This document shows positions 8,049 through 17,004 of a DNA stretch of 64,000 nt, one piece after another (positions within the stretch are counted from its first letter, which is position 1; each line of letters starts with the position of its first letter). The notes beneath the pieces are model-generated. The model saw only the letters and a list, made by a program, of their open reading frames with translations, was not told the origin of the DNA and searched no databases. The stretch is taken from assembly GCA_023393635.1 (NCBI GenBank), contig JAEWKT010000046.1, forward strand, positions 1 through 64,000. Reading direction: 5' to 3'. Source of the stretch: Pseudomonadota bacterium (GTDB lineage: Bacteria; Pseudomonadota; Gammaproteobacteria; Pseudomonadales; Moraxellaceae). Position numbers and translations under genes: made by a program.

Positions 8049-8852
8049 ATGTTGTCACCGAACAAAACATCTTCGCATGTGTTATTTGATAATGGCGAGC
8101 ATAAATGTATTACATTTACCAGCTTGGTTAAGGGGGAAGGCGTTCAAGCCAATCAGTTTTTGATTGTGCATAAAGATCGTGCGGCGGTGATTGATCCAGG
8201 TGGTGATTTGACTTATACCCCATTAACCATTGAGTTAATGAAGTACATCCGCCTGGATAAACTGGATTATGTGATGGCATCGCATCAAGACCCAGATATT
8301 ATTACTTCAATGCCACGCTGGCTGGTGCATACCAATGCCAAAATTGTGGCTTCCAAGCTGTGGGCACGCTTTTTACCGCATTTAAACTCCGCATTTATGA
8401 GCGATCGCATTAAAGGCGGTAGCTGGCTTGAGCGTTTGGTTGAAGTGCCTGATCAAGGGCAAAGTATTAACCTGGGTGATTGTGAAATTAAAGTGGTGCC
8501 TGCACATTTTTTGCACTCGGTCGGCAATTTCCAGTTTTATGATCCTATTTCAAAAATCCTGTTTTCTGGTGATATGGGAGCGTCAATGGTAGACACTGCC
8601 AATGAACCAGTACAGGATTTTGCTGCCCATATTCCAACCATGAAAGGCTTTCACCAGCGTTATATGTGTTCGCGTCGAGTGATTCATTTGTGGGCTAACA
8701 TGGTACGCAGTATGGATGTTGAAATGATTGTGCCACAGCATGGCCGTCCATTTTACGGCAAAGCCATGGTAAACCAGTTTTTGGATTGGGTTGAGCAGCT
8801 TGAGTGTGGTATTGACAGAATGACGCAATCAGATTTTCGCTGTCCCGATTAA
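8049..8852 (+). CDS. Metallo-beta-lactamase-fold protein of the oxygen-binding di-iron (ODP/FprA-like) type
   Basis: A stand-alone beta-lactamase-fold domain of 267 residues without the flavodoxin domain of classical FprA proteins. In place of HxHxDH it has SHQDPDI near residue 77. Further ligand motifs are PAHFLHS (about 155), SGDMG (about 177) and PQHG (about 233), the pattern of the ODP subfamily that binds a di-iron centre and senses or reduces O2 or NO. A signalling or redox role is inferred. It is monocistronic with a terminator behind it. Confidence 0.75.
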   Translation: MLSPNKTSSHVLFDNGEHKCITFTSLVKGEGVQANQFLIVHKDRAAVIDPGGDLTYTPLTIELMKYIRLDKLDYVMASHQDPDIITSMPRWLVHTNAKIVASKLWARFLPHLNSAFMSDRIKGGSWLERLVEVPDQGQSINLGDCEIKVVPAHFLHSVGNFQFYDPISKILFSGDMGASMVDTANEPVQDFAAHIPTMKGFHQRYMCSRRVIHLWANMVRSMDVEMIVPQHGRPFYGKAMVNQFLDWVEQLECGIDRMTQSDFRCPD

Positions 8853-8888
8853 TATTTCAGAGCACACTTTAGCGTTCATTTTGATGTT

Positions 8889-8923
8889 AAAAAAGCTGAC
8901 TATTAACACCAGTCAGCTTTTTT
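8889..8923. terminator. Bidirectional terminator between the di-iron protein gene and argA
   Basis: Arms AAAAAAGCTGACT and AGTCAGCTTTTTT are perfectly complementary with a nine-base loop, between convergent genes. Confidence 0.9.
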
Positions 8924-8947
8924 AATGGGCTGCGTATCACAACCGCT

Positions 8948-10294
8948 TTAAATGGTCTTTTTAAAGATTTTTGAATTACGCTGAAAGTTATACATGGCTT
9001 GGCGTGCATTGGGCAGGGTTTTAATATCTGCTGGCTCAAAGCCTTGCTCAATAAACCAGTGCGCGGTACGCGTGGTGAGTACAAACAAATTATGAATACC
9101 TTTGCTACGTGCTTTGGCTTCGAGGTAATCGAGTAACTCGGCACCGCGATTGCCATTGCGATAATTAGGATGCACTGCCACACAGGCAATTTCAGCCGAC
9201 TGCACTTCATCCTCAGTCACAGGAATAGGATACATGGCCGCACAACCCACTACCATGCCATCGCGTTCAATCACGGCAAACTTGTCAATCTCGGTTTCCA
9301 GACGCTCACGGGAGCGATATACCAGAATGCCTTCTTCTTCTAGCGGACGCAGTAGTTCAATTAGACCCACCACATCGTCAATATCGGCCGTACGGATTTC
9401 TTCATACGGGTCATGGCTAATGAGTGTGCCTGAACCATCACGGGTAAATAGCTCTTGCAGCAGGGCACCATCACGGGCATAAGAAATAATATGCACACGG
9501 CGCACGCCACCACGGCATGCTTCAGCCGCGCCTGACATATGCAGTAGTAATTCACTATCTAGTGGCTTATTTCTTAAGTATTGATCCACTTCATTGGGAA
9601 TCAGTTCACGCAATAAACGGTCATCATCGCCGCTAATGCCTTCTTTTTCACCCAGAAAAATCAGCTTATCCGCTTTGAGGGAAATGGCTGTTTTAACCGC
9701 CACTTGTTCAGCCAGTAAGTTAAATACTTCACCTGTGGTGGAATAACCCGTTGGCCCAAGCACGACAATATTACGGTTGGCCAAGCTCTTTTGCAGCGCG
9801 TCTATATCTACTGAGCGTACTTCGCCAGTGAGTTGATAATCCACACCATCACGTACCCCATAAGGCCGTGCAGTCACAAAATTACCTGATACGGCATCAA
9901 TGCGCGCGCCATACATGGGAGAGTTGGCAAGCCCCATCGACAGTAAAGCTTCAATTTCTAAACGAATAGAACCCACCGCATCCAGCACACAGCGCAAGGC
10001 TTCACGCGTGGTAATGCGCAGGTCATTATGAAATGGCGTTTCCAGGTTGTATTCAATCAGGTTTTCATTAATTTGCGGCCTGGCACCGTGTACCAAAATC
10101 AGCTTAATACCCAAGGAGTGCAGTAAGGCAATATCATGAATAATATTGCGGAAATTTTCATGGTTTACTGCTTCGCCACCAAACATCAGCACAAAGGTTT
10201 TATCGCGATGCGCATTGATATAAGGGGCAGAATTACGGAACCAGTGAACGTATTGTTCGGTCATGGTGTCTGGAGATAAAAATTCGTCTGTCAT
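8948..10294 (-). CDS. argA: Amino-acid N-acetyltransferase (N-acetylglutamate synthase)
   Basis: First step of arginine biosynthesis: acetyl-CoA plus glutamate gives N-acetylglutamate. The N-terminal two thirds is an amino acid kinase-like domain (VLMFGGEAV, LILVHGARPQIN) that carries the arginine feedback site in this family. The C-terminal GNAT domain holds CVAVHPNYRNGNRGAELL and the TTRTAHWFIEQGF motif. Length 448 is typical of classical ArgA. A second Met at codon 11 (10264) is an alternative start; neither has a strong ribosome site. argE lies 81 bases upstream on the same strand, so both may be cotranscribed. Confidence 0.95.
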   Translation of the reverse strand: MTDEFLSPDTMTEQYVHWFRNSAPYINAHRDKTFVLMFGGEAVNHENFRNIIHDIALLHSLGIKLILVHGARPQINENLIEYNLETPFHNDLRITTREALRCVLDAVGSIRLEIEALLSMGLANSPMYGARIDAVSGNFVTARPYGVRDGVDYQLTGEVRSVDIDALQKSLANRNIVVLGPTGYSTTGEVFNLLAEQVAVKTAISLKADKLIFLGEKEGISGDDDRLLRELIPNEVDQYLRNKPLDSELLLHMSGAAEACRGGVRRVHIISYARDGALLQELFTRDGSGTLISHDPYEEIRTADIDDVVGLIELLRPLEEEGILVYRSRERLETEIDKFAVIERDGMVVGCAAMYPIPVTEDEVQSAEIACVAVHPNYRNGNRGAELLDYLEAKARSKGIHNLFVLTTRTAHWFIEQGFEPADIKTLPNARQAMYNFQRNSKIFKKTI

Positions 10295-10375
10295 GATAAC
10301 TTGGTTATGCCTTGGTTGTGCCTTGATTATGCATTAGTTGGGTCTTGATTCAGTCAGTGCTGATAATTAATGACA

Positions 10376-11542
10376 TTAAAACCGCGCATTGCCCTGAACG
10401 CAATAGTAATGAATCAGTTGGTTTAATAACAACACCATGGGAGAGAGGTTTTTAATCTCTAAATATTCGTTAGGCTGGTGTGCTTGCTCAATATTACCTG
10501 GCCCTAATATCACGGTATCCATGCCTTGACCATTAAAATAAGGTGCTTCGGTGCCAAAGGATACTGCCCCTGCGGTTTCGCCCAGCAGTGCTTCAATTTT
10601 TTGTACAAATGGCGAGTCTGCTGGTGTTTCTGCGGCGGCTGAACCAATGGCGGCGGGTTCATAGAGCATACTGACACCAAACTGTTGTTCAATGCCACTT
10701 AAGGCTTGCTTGATATCTTGGCGAATTTGCTCAAGCGACATACCAGGCAATGGTCTGACATCAAATTGTAGTTCACACAAGCCACAAATACGGTTGGGGT
10801 TGTCGCCGCCATGAATACAGCCCAGGTTTAACGTGGGGTAAGGCACTGGAAATAAAGGTTGCTGGATTTTTTTGAGATTATTTCTAAATTGCTGCAAACG
10901 CGTAATGACTTCCTGCATGGCATCAATGGCGTTACGGCCAAGCTCAGGGTCACTTGAATGTCCCGATTGCCCAGTAATCACCACACGCTCCAGCATGACA
11001 CCTTTGTGTAATCGTGCAGGCTTCATCGAGGTGGGTTCACCAATTAAGGTAAAGCGGCCTTTGGTTTTGGCGGCTTCCATTAAAGCGCGCGCCCCTGCCA
11101 TTGAGGTTTCCTCATCACAAGTGGCCACCACAATCAGCGGTGCTTTAAACGGGGTTTTGGCATAGGCACTGACTGCTTCTAATACTAATGCAAAAAAGCC
11201 TTTCATGTCGGCCATGCCAAGTCCATACAACTTGCCATCACGCTCAATCATTTTAAACGGATCGCTTTGCCATAGAGCATCGTCAAACGGCACAGTGTCC
11301 GAGTGTCCTGCCAAGACTAGTCCACCGCTTGCCTCTGGATCAGTACCTGCGCGCACAGCAATTAAATTGGCCTTGCCTGCTGCCACAGGCATTATTTCAC
11401 ACACAAAACCTGCATTTTCAAACCAGTTTGCCAGTAGATGAATCACGGGTAAATTGGACATATCCTGTTCAGCCATGGTGCAGGCCACACTAGGAATTGC
11501 GTTTAGTTCAGCGAGTTGTTGGCGCAGGCGTGGCTTAAGCAT
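10376..11542 (-). CDS. argE: Acetylornithine deacetylase
   Basis: M20-family zinc hydrolase releasing ornithine from N-acetylornithine in the linear arginine pathway. Metal-binding motifs appear in order: AGHSDTVP (His, catalytic Asp) near residue 80, GMADMKG near 113, CDEETSMAG with the Glu pair near 147, GEPTS near 173 and a C-terminal HQPNEYLE. The dimerisation insert with GHSSDPELGRNA is present. Its pairing with argA is consistent: the linear pathway needs both an ArgA for de novo N-acetylglutamate and an ArgE. Confidence 0.95.
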   Translation of the reverse strand: MLKPRLRQQLAELNAIPSVACTMAEQDMSNLPVIHLLANWFENAGFVCEIMPVAAGKANLIAVRAGTDPEASGGLVLAGHSDTVPFDDALWQSDPFKMIERDGKLYGLGMADMKGFFALVLEAVSAYAKTPFKAPLIVVATCDEETSMAGARALMEAAKTKGRFTLIGEPTSMKPARLHKGVMLERVVITGQSGHSSDPELGRNAIDAMQEVITRLQQFRNNLKKIQQPLFPVPYPTLNLGCIHGGDNPNRICGLCELQFDVRPLPGMSLEQIRQDIKQALSGIEQQFGVSMLYEPAAIGSAAAETPADSPFVQKIEALLGETAGAVSFGTEAPYFNGQGMDTVILGPGNIEQAHQPNEYLEIKNLSPMVLLLNQLIHYYCVQGNARF

Positions 11543-11767
11543 AGGGCAGAATTATCCTCATCATGATTGACAAAACCAGAATGCTCAAAGGGCATTTTTA
11601 CACAAATGCTTTTAGCATCAATGTATTACAAGCAACATTTCAAGAGCGATATTTTACAAACAATGTTTTACACAGCGTGTTTTAGCATGTTTTTAAGCGA
11701 TTTTGGCAAAGCTAACTCACTTTAGGCCAACTTTGCCGTAACAAACCATGTAAACCCAAGACTTGGA

Positions 11768-12535
11768 TTAAATCTGCTGCGCATCAATAGATTGCCCAGT
11801 TACGCCTTTGCTGTCAGGGCCAATTAAATATAAATACGCTGACATAATGTCATCAGGTGTGGCCAATACATGTGGATTTTCATTAGGGTAGGCTTGTGCC
11901 CGCATATCAGTGCGCGTCGCGCCTGGATTAATGCAGTTAAAACGAATATCAGGATAATCGGCAAACTCAGCTGCAAAAATAGTACTTAAGGCTTCGACAC
12001 CAAATTTGGACACGCTATAAGCACCCCATTCGGCACGTGCGGTGCGACCAACACCACTACTGGTAAATATAATGGCCGCATCAGGGGATTTTTTTAACAA
12101 AGGCAACAACGCCTGAGTGAGAACAAAAGGTGCGCGCAAGTTTACCGCAAGCACGTCATCCCATGTTTGCGCGTCGTATTGTTCCAGTGGCACACGATGC
12201 CCCAATATCCCTGCATTGTGCAAAATGCCATCTAAACGGCCAAACTGGCTTTGTAGGGTGCTCAGCAATTGCGAATATTCAAGTTCGGTTGCACTGGAGA
12301 GTTGCAGCGGTAAAATGGCAGGTTTTGCGCCCCCTGCCTGTTCAATTTGATCGTATACTGCTTCTAGTTTTGAAATCGTACGGCCGTGTAGCACCACTGT
12401 TGCGCCATGACGTGCGTAAGTCAGTGCTGCACTTTTGCCAATGCCATCGCCTGCACCAGTCACCAAAATCACGCGGTCTTTTAATAGGTCTGTTTTGGGT
12501 TGGTAGTTTTTTAGGCTTATGTTTAGATTAATCAT
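11768..12535 (-). CDS. yciK: Short-chain dehydrogenase/reductase, YciK family
   Basis: Rossmann-fold NAD(P)-dependent oxidoreductase of 255 residues. The cofactor motif TGAGDGIG is at 26–33, NAG (HNAGILG) is in the middle and the catalytic Tyr-x3-Lys is YSVSK after FTSSG. I start it at the ATG at 12535 because AGAGGATAAT directly precedes it; the longer reading to 12598 lacks support. The order ubiG–mupP–yciK matches Pseudomonas, where this gene also follows mupP. The substrate is not known. Confidence 0.88.
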   Translation of the reverse strand: MINLNISLKNYQPKTDLLKDRVILVTGAGDGIGKSAALTYARHGATVVLHGRTISKLEAVYDQIEQAGGAKPAILPLQLSSATELEYSQLLSTLQSQFGRLDGILHNAGILGHRVPLEQYDAQTWDDVLAVNLRAPFVLTQALLPLLKKSPDAAIIFTSSGVGRTARAEWGAYSVSKFGVEALSTIFAAEFADYPDIRFNCINPGATRTDMRAQAYPNENPHVLATPDDIMSAYLYLIGPDSKGVTGQSIDAQQI

Positions 12536-12672
12536 ATTATCCTCTTCATTGTTATAGGGCATCTCACTTGGCAAGACAGCATGTTCACAACGATGCACCG
12601 CAATACTTCACTACAGTACACCGTTGTTATCCATACTATTGCTAGTCTATTTGAAAATAAAACCAGACCTTA

Positions 12673-13389
12673 CTATAGCATTTGTTCTACTAATGATTGT
12701 TGAGTGCTTTGGTGAAGTAAATGGTTTAATTCGGATACATTGTGAATAATGTAATCAGCCTGCCATGCGTTAAGGTCATCACAGTGTGCGGGGGGTAAAT
12801 ATCCATAGGCAGCCAATATGGTTGGCATACCTGCCACCCGTCCTGCATCAATATCACGCGGATGATCACCCACATACACAATCTGCTCAGGCGCTATGCC
12901 CAATTGCTTGGCTGCCAGATACATGGGTTCGGGGTCTGGCTTGGTGTGCTTAACATCTTCTGGGCAAACCAGCACCTGACAACGCATCGTTAAATCAAGG
13001 GCTTCAAGCAATAATTCACTTAAGCCACGTGGCTTGTTAGTGACAATGCCCCATGGGATATCACGTGCTTCTAGTTGCTTGAGTAAATCATCCATGGCTG
13101 GAAACAGGCAGGTATCTACAGCAATATTTTGCTGATAAATATCAAGAAACTGCTGGCGAATGCGCAATAGCTCTGGGCTATCTGTTTGTAGGTCTGGATA
13201 AATCAGATTCACCATGGCGCGTGCACCTTCTGATACTTGCGCGCGAATTAAACTTTCACAGGGCGGCTTAATATTGGCGTCATTGCACATTAAGTGAATA
13301 ATGCGAATAAAGTCTGGTGCGGTATCAATTAAGGTGCCGTCAAGGTCAAATAATACCGCACGAATAGGCTGGGCAAATGGTTTAGACAT
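12673..13389 (-). CDS. mupP: HAD phosphatase, probable N-acetylmuramic acid 6-phosphate phosphatase
   Basis: A HAD-superfamily hydrolase: nucleophile motif DLDGTLIDT near residue 16, a conserved Thr/Asn motif (VTNKPRG) near 115, a Lys near 145 (HTKPDPEP) and GDHPRDIDAGR near 172. The family is often labelled Gph (phosphoglycolate phosphatase). The position between ubiG and yciK is that of Pseudomonas mupP, which dephosphorylates MurNAc-6-phosphate in the AmgK/MurU peptidoglycan recycling route. The start overlaps the ubiG stop by one base (TAATG), so the two are translationally coupled. The choice of MupP over Gph rests on context. Confidence 0.8.
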   Translation of the reverse strand: MSKPFAQPIRAVLFDLDGTLIDTAPDFIRIIHLMCNDANIKPPCESLIRAQVSEGARAMVNLIYPDLQTDSPELLRIRQQFLDIYQQNIAVDTCLFPAMDDLLKQLEARDIPWGIVTNKPRGLSELLLEALDLTMRCQVLVCPEDVKHTKPDPEPMYLAAKQLGIAPEQIVYVGDHPRDIDAGRVAGMPTILAAYGYLPPAHCDDLNAWQADYIIHNVSELNHLLHQSTQQSLVEQML

Positions 13390-14108
13390 TACAGCGCAGG
13401 CCTCCGCGTATGAATCATATAATTCACATCCACATTGGGGGCAAGCCAGTAATATTTGGTTAGCGGATTATAGTGTAAGCCAGTAATATGTTCATAGCTT
13501 AAACCCGCTAGACGTACATAAGAGGCCAGCTCTGATGGACGAATAAATTTCTTAAAGTCGTGCGTGCCGCGTGGCAATAAGCGCAGCACATATTCAGCAC
13601 CAATAATGGCAAACAAATACGATTTTGGGTTACGGTTAATGGTGGATAAAAACACATGGCCACCTGGTTTAACCAGATCAAAGCAGGCTTTGACAATAGA
13701 GGCAGGATCAGGCACGTGCTCTAGCATTTCCATGCAGGTGACAATGTCATACTGGCCAGCTTGCTCGGCAGCTAATTGCTCGGCAGGCACATGACGGTAG
13801 CTAATGTTGTCAACGCCTTCTTGTTCTGCATGCAACTGCGCCACGGCCAAGGGTGCTTCGGCCAGATCAATTCCCAACACCTGCGCACCGCGACGTGCCA
13901 TGGATTCTGCCAAAATACCGCCACCGCAGCCAATATCAACTATTTTTTTGCCACTTAAACCGCCGCTATAGTCGCTAATCCAGTTTAAACGCAATGGATT
14001 AATTTGATGCAGGGGATAAAATTCCGATTTTGGGGAGGTGTCCCACCATTTTTCTGCCAGCGCCTGAAACTTGGCAATTTCCTGTAAATCAACATTTGCA
14101 GATGACAT
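13389..14108 (-). CDS. ubiG: Ubiquinone biosynthesis O-methyltransferase
   Basis: S-adenosylmethionine-dependent enzyme for both O-methylation steps of ubiquinone synthesis. The N-terminus NVDLQEIAKFQALAEKWWD is diagnostic, followed by the SAM site DIGCGGGILAE near residue 58 and post-motif MEMLEHVPDP. I start it at the ATG at 14108 rather than 14129, giving 239 residues and the usual N-terminus. It is the first gene of a probable ubiG–mupP–yciK operon. Confidence 0.95.
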   Translation of the reverse strand: MSSANVDLQEIAKFQALAEKWWDTSPKSEFYPLHQINPLRLNWISDYSGGLSGKKIVDIGCGGGILAESMARRGAQVLGIDLAEAPLAVAQLHAEQEGVDNISYRHVPAEQLAAEQAGQYDIVTCMEMLEHVPDPASIVKACFDLVKPGGHVFLSTINRNPKSYLFAIIGAEYVLRLLPRGTHDFKKFIRPSELASYVRLAGLSYEHITGLHYNPLTKYYWLAPNVDVNYMIHTRRPAL

Positions 14109-14349
14109 AATAGCAACGTCCCAGACCATGTAAGTGAAGTGATTAAATGGATGATTTAGATTAGGCTAAATCATACAGATGACTTTGGTTTAAGTCAGCC
14201 TACCTGGTTTTGAGTGTAAAACAAATCAGCGCAAAGGCCGAATAAAAACCGCAACAATGTGCAAAACTTCACAGAATCCACATATACTATTCAACAACTT
14301 GTAATAAGATTCCGTTAAAACTTTTAGGCGTACAGGAAGTAATATTAAA

Positions 14350-14994
14350 ATGAAACACTTGGTTTTAAGTGCAATGACTGCCTCTGTATTGGCAATGTCT
14401 GGCTTATCTACTGCGGCTGAACCGTTTGTAGCAGGTAAGGATTACACCGTACTAAGCACTCCTGGTAAAGTTGAACAACCAGGCAAGATTGAAGTGCGCG
14501 AATTCTTTTGGTACGGCTGCCCACATTGTTATACTTTAGAGCCTTTTGTGGCCAACTGGTTAAAAACTAAACCCGCTGACGTGAATTTTGTGCGTACGCC
14601 AGCAGCTATGAACACGGTTTGGGAACAAAATGCCCGTGGTTATTATGCTGTAGATTTAATGGGCTTAACTGAAAAAGTGCATAAGCCACTATTTGATGCC
14701 ATAAACCAAAAGAGCCAACGCTTATTTGACCAAAAATCACTGGCCAACTTTTATAAAGGTTATGGCGTAGATAGCAATAAATTTAATGGCATGTTTAACT
14801 CATTTGCCGTCTCTGGCAAAATTGCCCAGTCCAAGCAATTGGCACAAGCCTATCAATTAGATGGTGTCCCTGCGCTGGTGGTAAACGGAAAATATGTGGT
14901 TAAAGGCGAAAGCCAAAAAACCATTCAAGTGATGAACTATCTGGTGAATAAAGAACGTGCTTTGGTTAAAAAGCCAGCACCTGCCAAGAAGTAA
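14350..14994 (+). CDS. dsbA: Periplasmic thiol:disulfide oxidoreductase DsbA
   Basis: Introduces disulfide bonds into exported proteins. A signal peptide of about 22 residues (ends STAAE) is followed by a thioredoxin fold with active-site CPHC at Cys57–Cys60 and the cis-Pro loop DGVPAL near residue 175. Length 214 fits the DsbA family. AGGAAG precedes the start and a terminator follows. It is divergent from ubiG, with a TATACT -10 candidate at 14283. Confidence 0.94.
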   Translation: MKHLVLSAMTASVLAMSGLSTAAEPFVAGKDYTVLSTPGKVEQPGKIEVREFFWYGCPHCYTLEPFVANWLKTKPADVNFVRTPAAMNTVWEQNARGYYAVDLMGLTEKVHKPLFDAINQKSQRLFDQKSLANFYKGYGVDSNKFNGMFNSFAVSGKIAQSKQLAQAYQLDGVPALVVNGKYVVKGESQKTIQVMNYLVNKERALVKKPAPAKK

Positions 14995-15030
14995 TCTTGA
15001 GTTAACCGTTATTTTTTTAATGCCTGAAGA

Positions 15031-15058
15031 AGCCTCAATTTAAATTGGGGCTTTTTTG
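15031..15058 (+). terminator. Terminator after dsbA
   Basis: The stem AGCCTCAATT/AATTGGGGCT (one G-U pair) is followed by TTTTTT. Confidence 0.85.
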
Positions 15059-15079
15059 GTTTTAGGCGTCCATCAGCCT

Positions 15080-15727
15080 TTATTCTGCTTCGCTTTTCCA
15101 GTTAGAAATCCCTCTAAAAATAAGTTGCGCTTGCTTGGTGGTCGATATAATCAACTGTTCACGTTGTTCGGCCAATGCAGCAGTATTCGCATCATCTGGT
15201 AAATTGAGCCACGTCATGGCCCATGAAAAGGCCAGATTAATTAAAATAGACGACATTAATTGCAAGTCTTCATGCATTTCTATATGTGAAAATGCAGGTA
15301 GTTTTTTCATGTCTTCGGCTAGGTCAGCCACAAAGCAATCAATTTCCTGTGCAATGGCTTGGCGAATGATGGGTGAACCGCCCCAGCGTTCGGCAATTAA
15401 AAACAGCCAGTGGCGCGGGTTGGAATCCACCGCATTAAAAAAACGCTCAATACTCACCCGTGTTTTAGAGCTGGATTTTAAGCTGTAGCCATCACGCAGG
15501 CTACGCAACAGATGATGCAAACTAATCGATACCAGATTAATCAGATCACTGCCTAACTCATCCATATCCTGAAAATGACGATAAAACGCAGTAGGCACAA
15601 GCCCTGCTTCTCGTGCGACTTCACGCAAGCTAATCATACTAAAAGAACGGCCAGAGGTACTTAACGCCAATGCCGCATCTAACAAAGCCTGCCGACTTTG
15701 TTGCTTACGTTGATCTCTGATCGACAT
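15080..15727 (-). CDS. TetR-family repressor of second desaturase cassette (FabR/DesT-like)
   Basis: 215-residue TetR protein. The helix-turn-helix SLREVAREAGLVPTAFYRHF near residues 35–54 and FQDMDELG match FabR/DesT repressors. The C-terminal ligand domain is complete and helical, with WLFLIAERWGG in its core. It is divergent from a reductase–desaturase operon. A near-ideal palindrome sits over the rightward promoter, so it probably senses the acyl pool and represses that operon. It resembles the truncated regulator at the left edge. Confidence 0.9.
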   Translation of the reverse strand: MSIRDQRKQQSRQALLDAALALSTSGRSFSMISLREVAREAGLVPTAFYRHFQDMDELGSDLINLVSISLHHLLRSLRDGYSLKSSSKTRVSIERFFNAVDSNPRHWLFLIAERWGGSPIIRQAIAQEIDCFVADLAEDMKKLPAFSHIEMHEDLQLMSSILINLAFSWAMTWLNLPDDANTAALAEQREQLIISTTKQAQLIFRGISNWKSEAE

Positions 15728-15806
15728 GCATGATGACCAAAAAAGGGCGATAAGCTAAGTTTAACAAAAAAGTAGGCATTAATTTAAAGAATTCAGTGTA
15801 CGGATG

Positions 15807-15834
15807 TTGACTCAAAATAAAAATAGCTTATATT
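15807..15834 (+). promoter_or_regulatory. Sigma-70 promoter of second reductase-desaturase operon
   Basis: TTGACT (15807–15812) and TATATT (15829–15834) are separated by 16 bases. The palindromic operator begins at the next base, covering the expected transcription start. Confidence 0.65.
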
Positions 15835-15871
15835 AGTGAACATGTGTTCACATTGATAACGAGTGTTCACT
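15835..15871. promoter_or_regulatory. DesT/FabR-like operator
   Basis: A perfect palindrome GTGAACA-TG-TGTTCAC at 15836–15851 is followed ten bases on by a further half-site, AGTGTTCACT, at 15862–15871. The GTGAAC/GTTCAC half-sites resemble what is known for DesT-type repressors of desaturase genes. Its place between the divergent tetR and reductase genes supports direct control by the local repressor. Confidence 0.7.
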
Positions 15872-15930
15872 ACGATTACTAACTGCCAGGCAGTGAATAC
15901 ATTTTAGAATACAAGTAAGAGGGTCGCATC

Positions 15931-16956
15931 ATGTTACAAGCATCCAGTTACAAGCCACATTGGGTTCGTGAAGACTTTGTCGATTTTGTATTGGCCAAGG
16001 TAAATCCGTTATGGACCCTGCGCCGTAGCATGGCGCGGATTGAAAATATTGAAGCTATTGCTGATGGCATGATCAAACTGACATTAGCCCCCAATAAAAA
16101 ATTTAGCCAGTATCAGCCTGGCCAGTTTGTGATGGTTACGGTACGCATTGATGGCGTACAACACCAGCGTGCTTATAGCTTAGTCAGCTATCCAGACGAC
16201 TCACATATTGTACTGGGCATTAAAAAACAGGGCCGTGTGTCCAATTATTTGGCCAACGATGCGCGTGTGGGTGATGTGATTGAAATCACCCCAGCAATGG
16301 GCGAATTTACCTTAAAAGAACAGGCGCATCCTGTATTGCTGATTTCCGCAGGCAGTGGCATTACCCCAATGATTCCATTGGCAAGACAAGCCCTCGAACG
16401 CTCAAAATTTCCCGTTACTTTAATTTATTACTCGCGTGACCCTGCGTTTCGTGATGAGCTGGAAGCACTGGCTGCCAAACATGCGCATTTTAATTTAAAC
16501 ATTATTGTAGACAGTCAGGACAAACCAGCTTTCTTTGATGAAGAAACGCTAGATGCCTTATGTGTAGATGCCAAATATCGTGAAACCTATGTGTGCGCCG
16601 CGCCTGGTTTGATGAAAGCCACACGCCAGATCTGGGCTAAACGCGGCTGGACTAACAAACTGACGCAAGAAAGTTTTTTACCCGTGACCGTCAGTGATGA
16701 TGCACAAGCGATCCCCGTTAATTTTCGCCGTAGCATGCAGGAATTTGAAGGACGTGGCAATTTGCTGGCCAGTGCCGAAGCTGCTGGTTTAAAACCATCG
16801 TTTGGTTGCCGTATGGGTATTTGTAATACCTGTGTGTGTACCAAAGTCAATGGAGCCGTGCGTAACCAGCTCACTGGTGAAATTAATGACCAAAATAATG
16901 TGCAAATTAAATTGTGTATTAGTGAAGCGGTCACGCCTGTTGAGATTGACCTCTAA
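15931..16956 (+). CDS. Ferredoxin-NADP reductase/2Fe-2S ferredoxin fusion (second copy)
   Basis: 341-residue electron donor with the same architecture as the protein at 720–1877. The FAD domain has RAYSLVSYP, the NAD(P) domain GSGITPMIPLARQ, and the C-terminal ferredoxin GCRMGICNTC plus KLCIS. The start follows GAGGGTCGCATC. The stop lies 48 bases before the desaturase. No membrane segment is seen, so it probably docks on the membrane desaturase. Confidence 0.9.
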   Translation: MLQASSYKPHWVREDFVDFVLAKVNPLWTLRRSMARIENIEAIADGMIKLTLAPNKKFSQYQPGQFVMVTVRIDGVQHQRAYSLVSYPDDSHIVLGIKKQGRVSNYLANDARVGDVIEITPAMGEFTLKEQAHPVLLISAGSGITPMIPLARQALERSKFPVTLIYYSRDPAFRDELEALAAKHAHFNLNIIVDSQDKPAFFDEETLDALCVDAKYRETYVCAAPGLMKATRQIWAKRGWTNKLTQESFLPVTVSDDAQAIPVNFRRSMQEFEGRGNLLASAEAAGLKPSFGCRMGICNTCVCTKVNGAVRNQLTGEINDQNNVQIKLCISEAVTPVEIDL

Positions 16957-17004
16957 GCCAGCCTCTTTGATGAGCAAGCAAACCAATAAGTTGAGTAAAA
17001 CAAA

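Noticed and set aside
11543..11767. Repeated TTTTACACA-like words between yciK and argE
   Set aside because: The similarity is weak and AT-driven, no ArgR-type box is evident, and a GGCAAAG/CTTTGCC pair has no T-run.
12130..12531. 133-codon plus-strand frame over yciK
   Set aside because: It is an antisense shadow of a well-defined dehydrogenase with no supporting signals.
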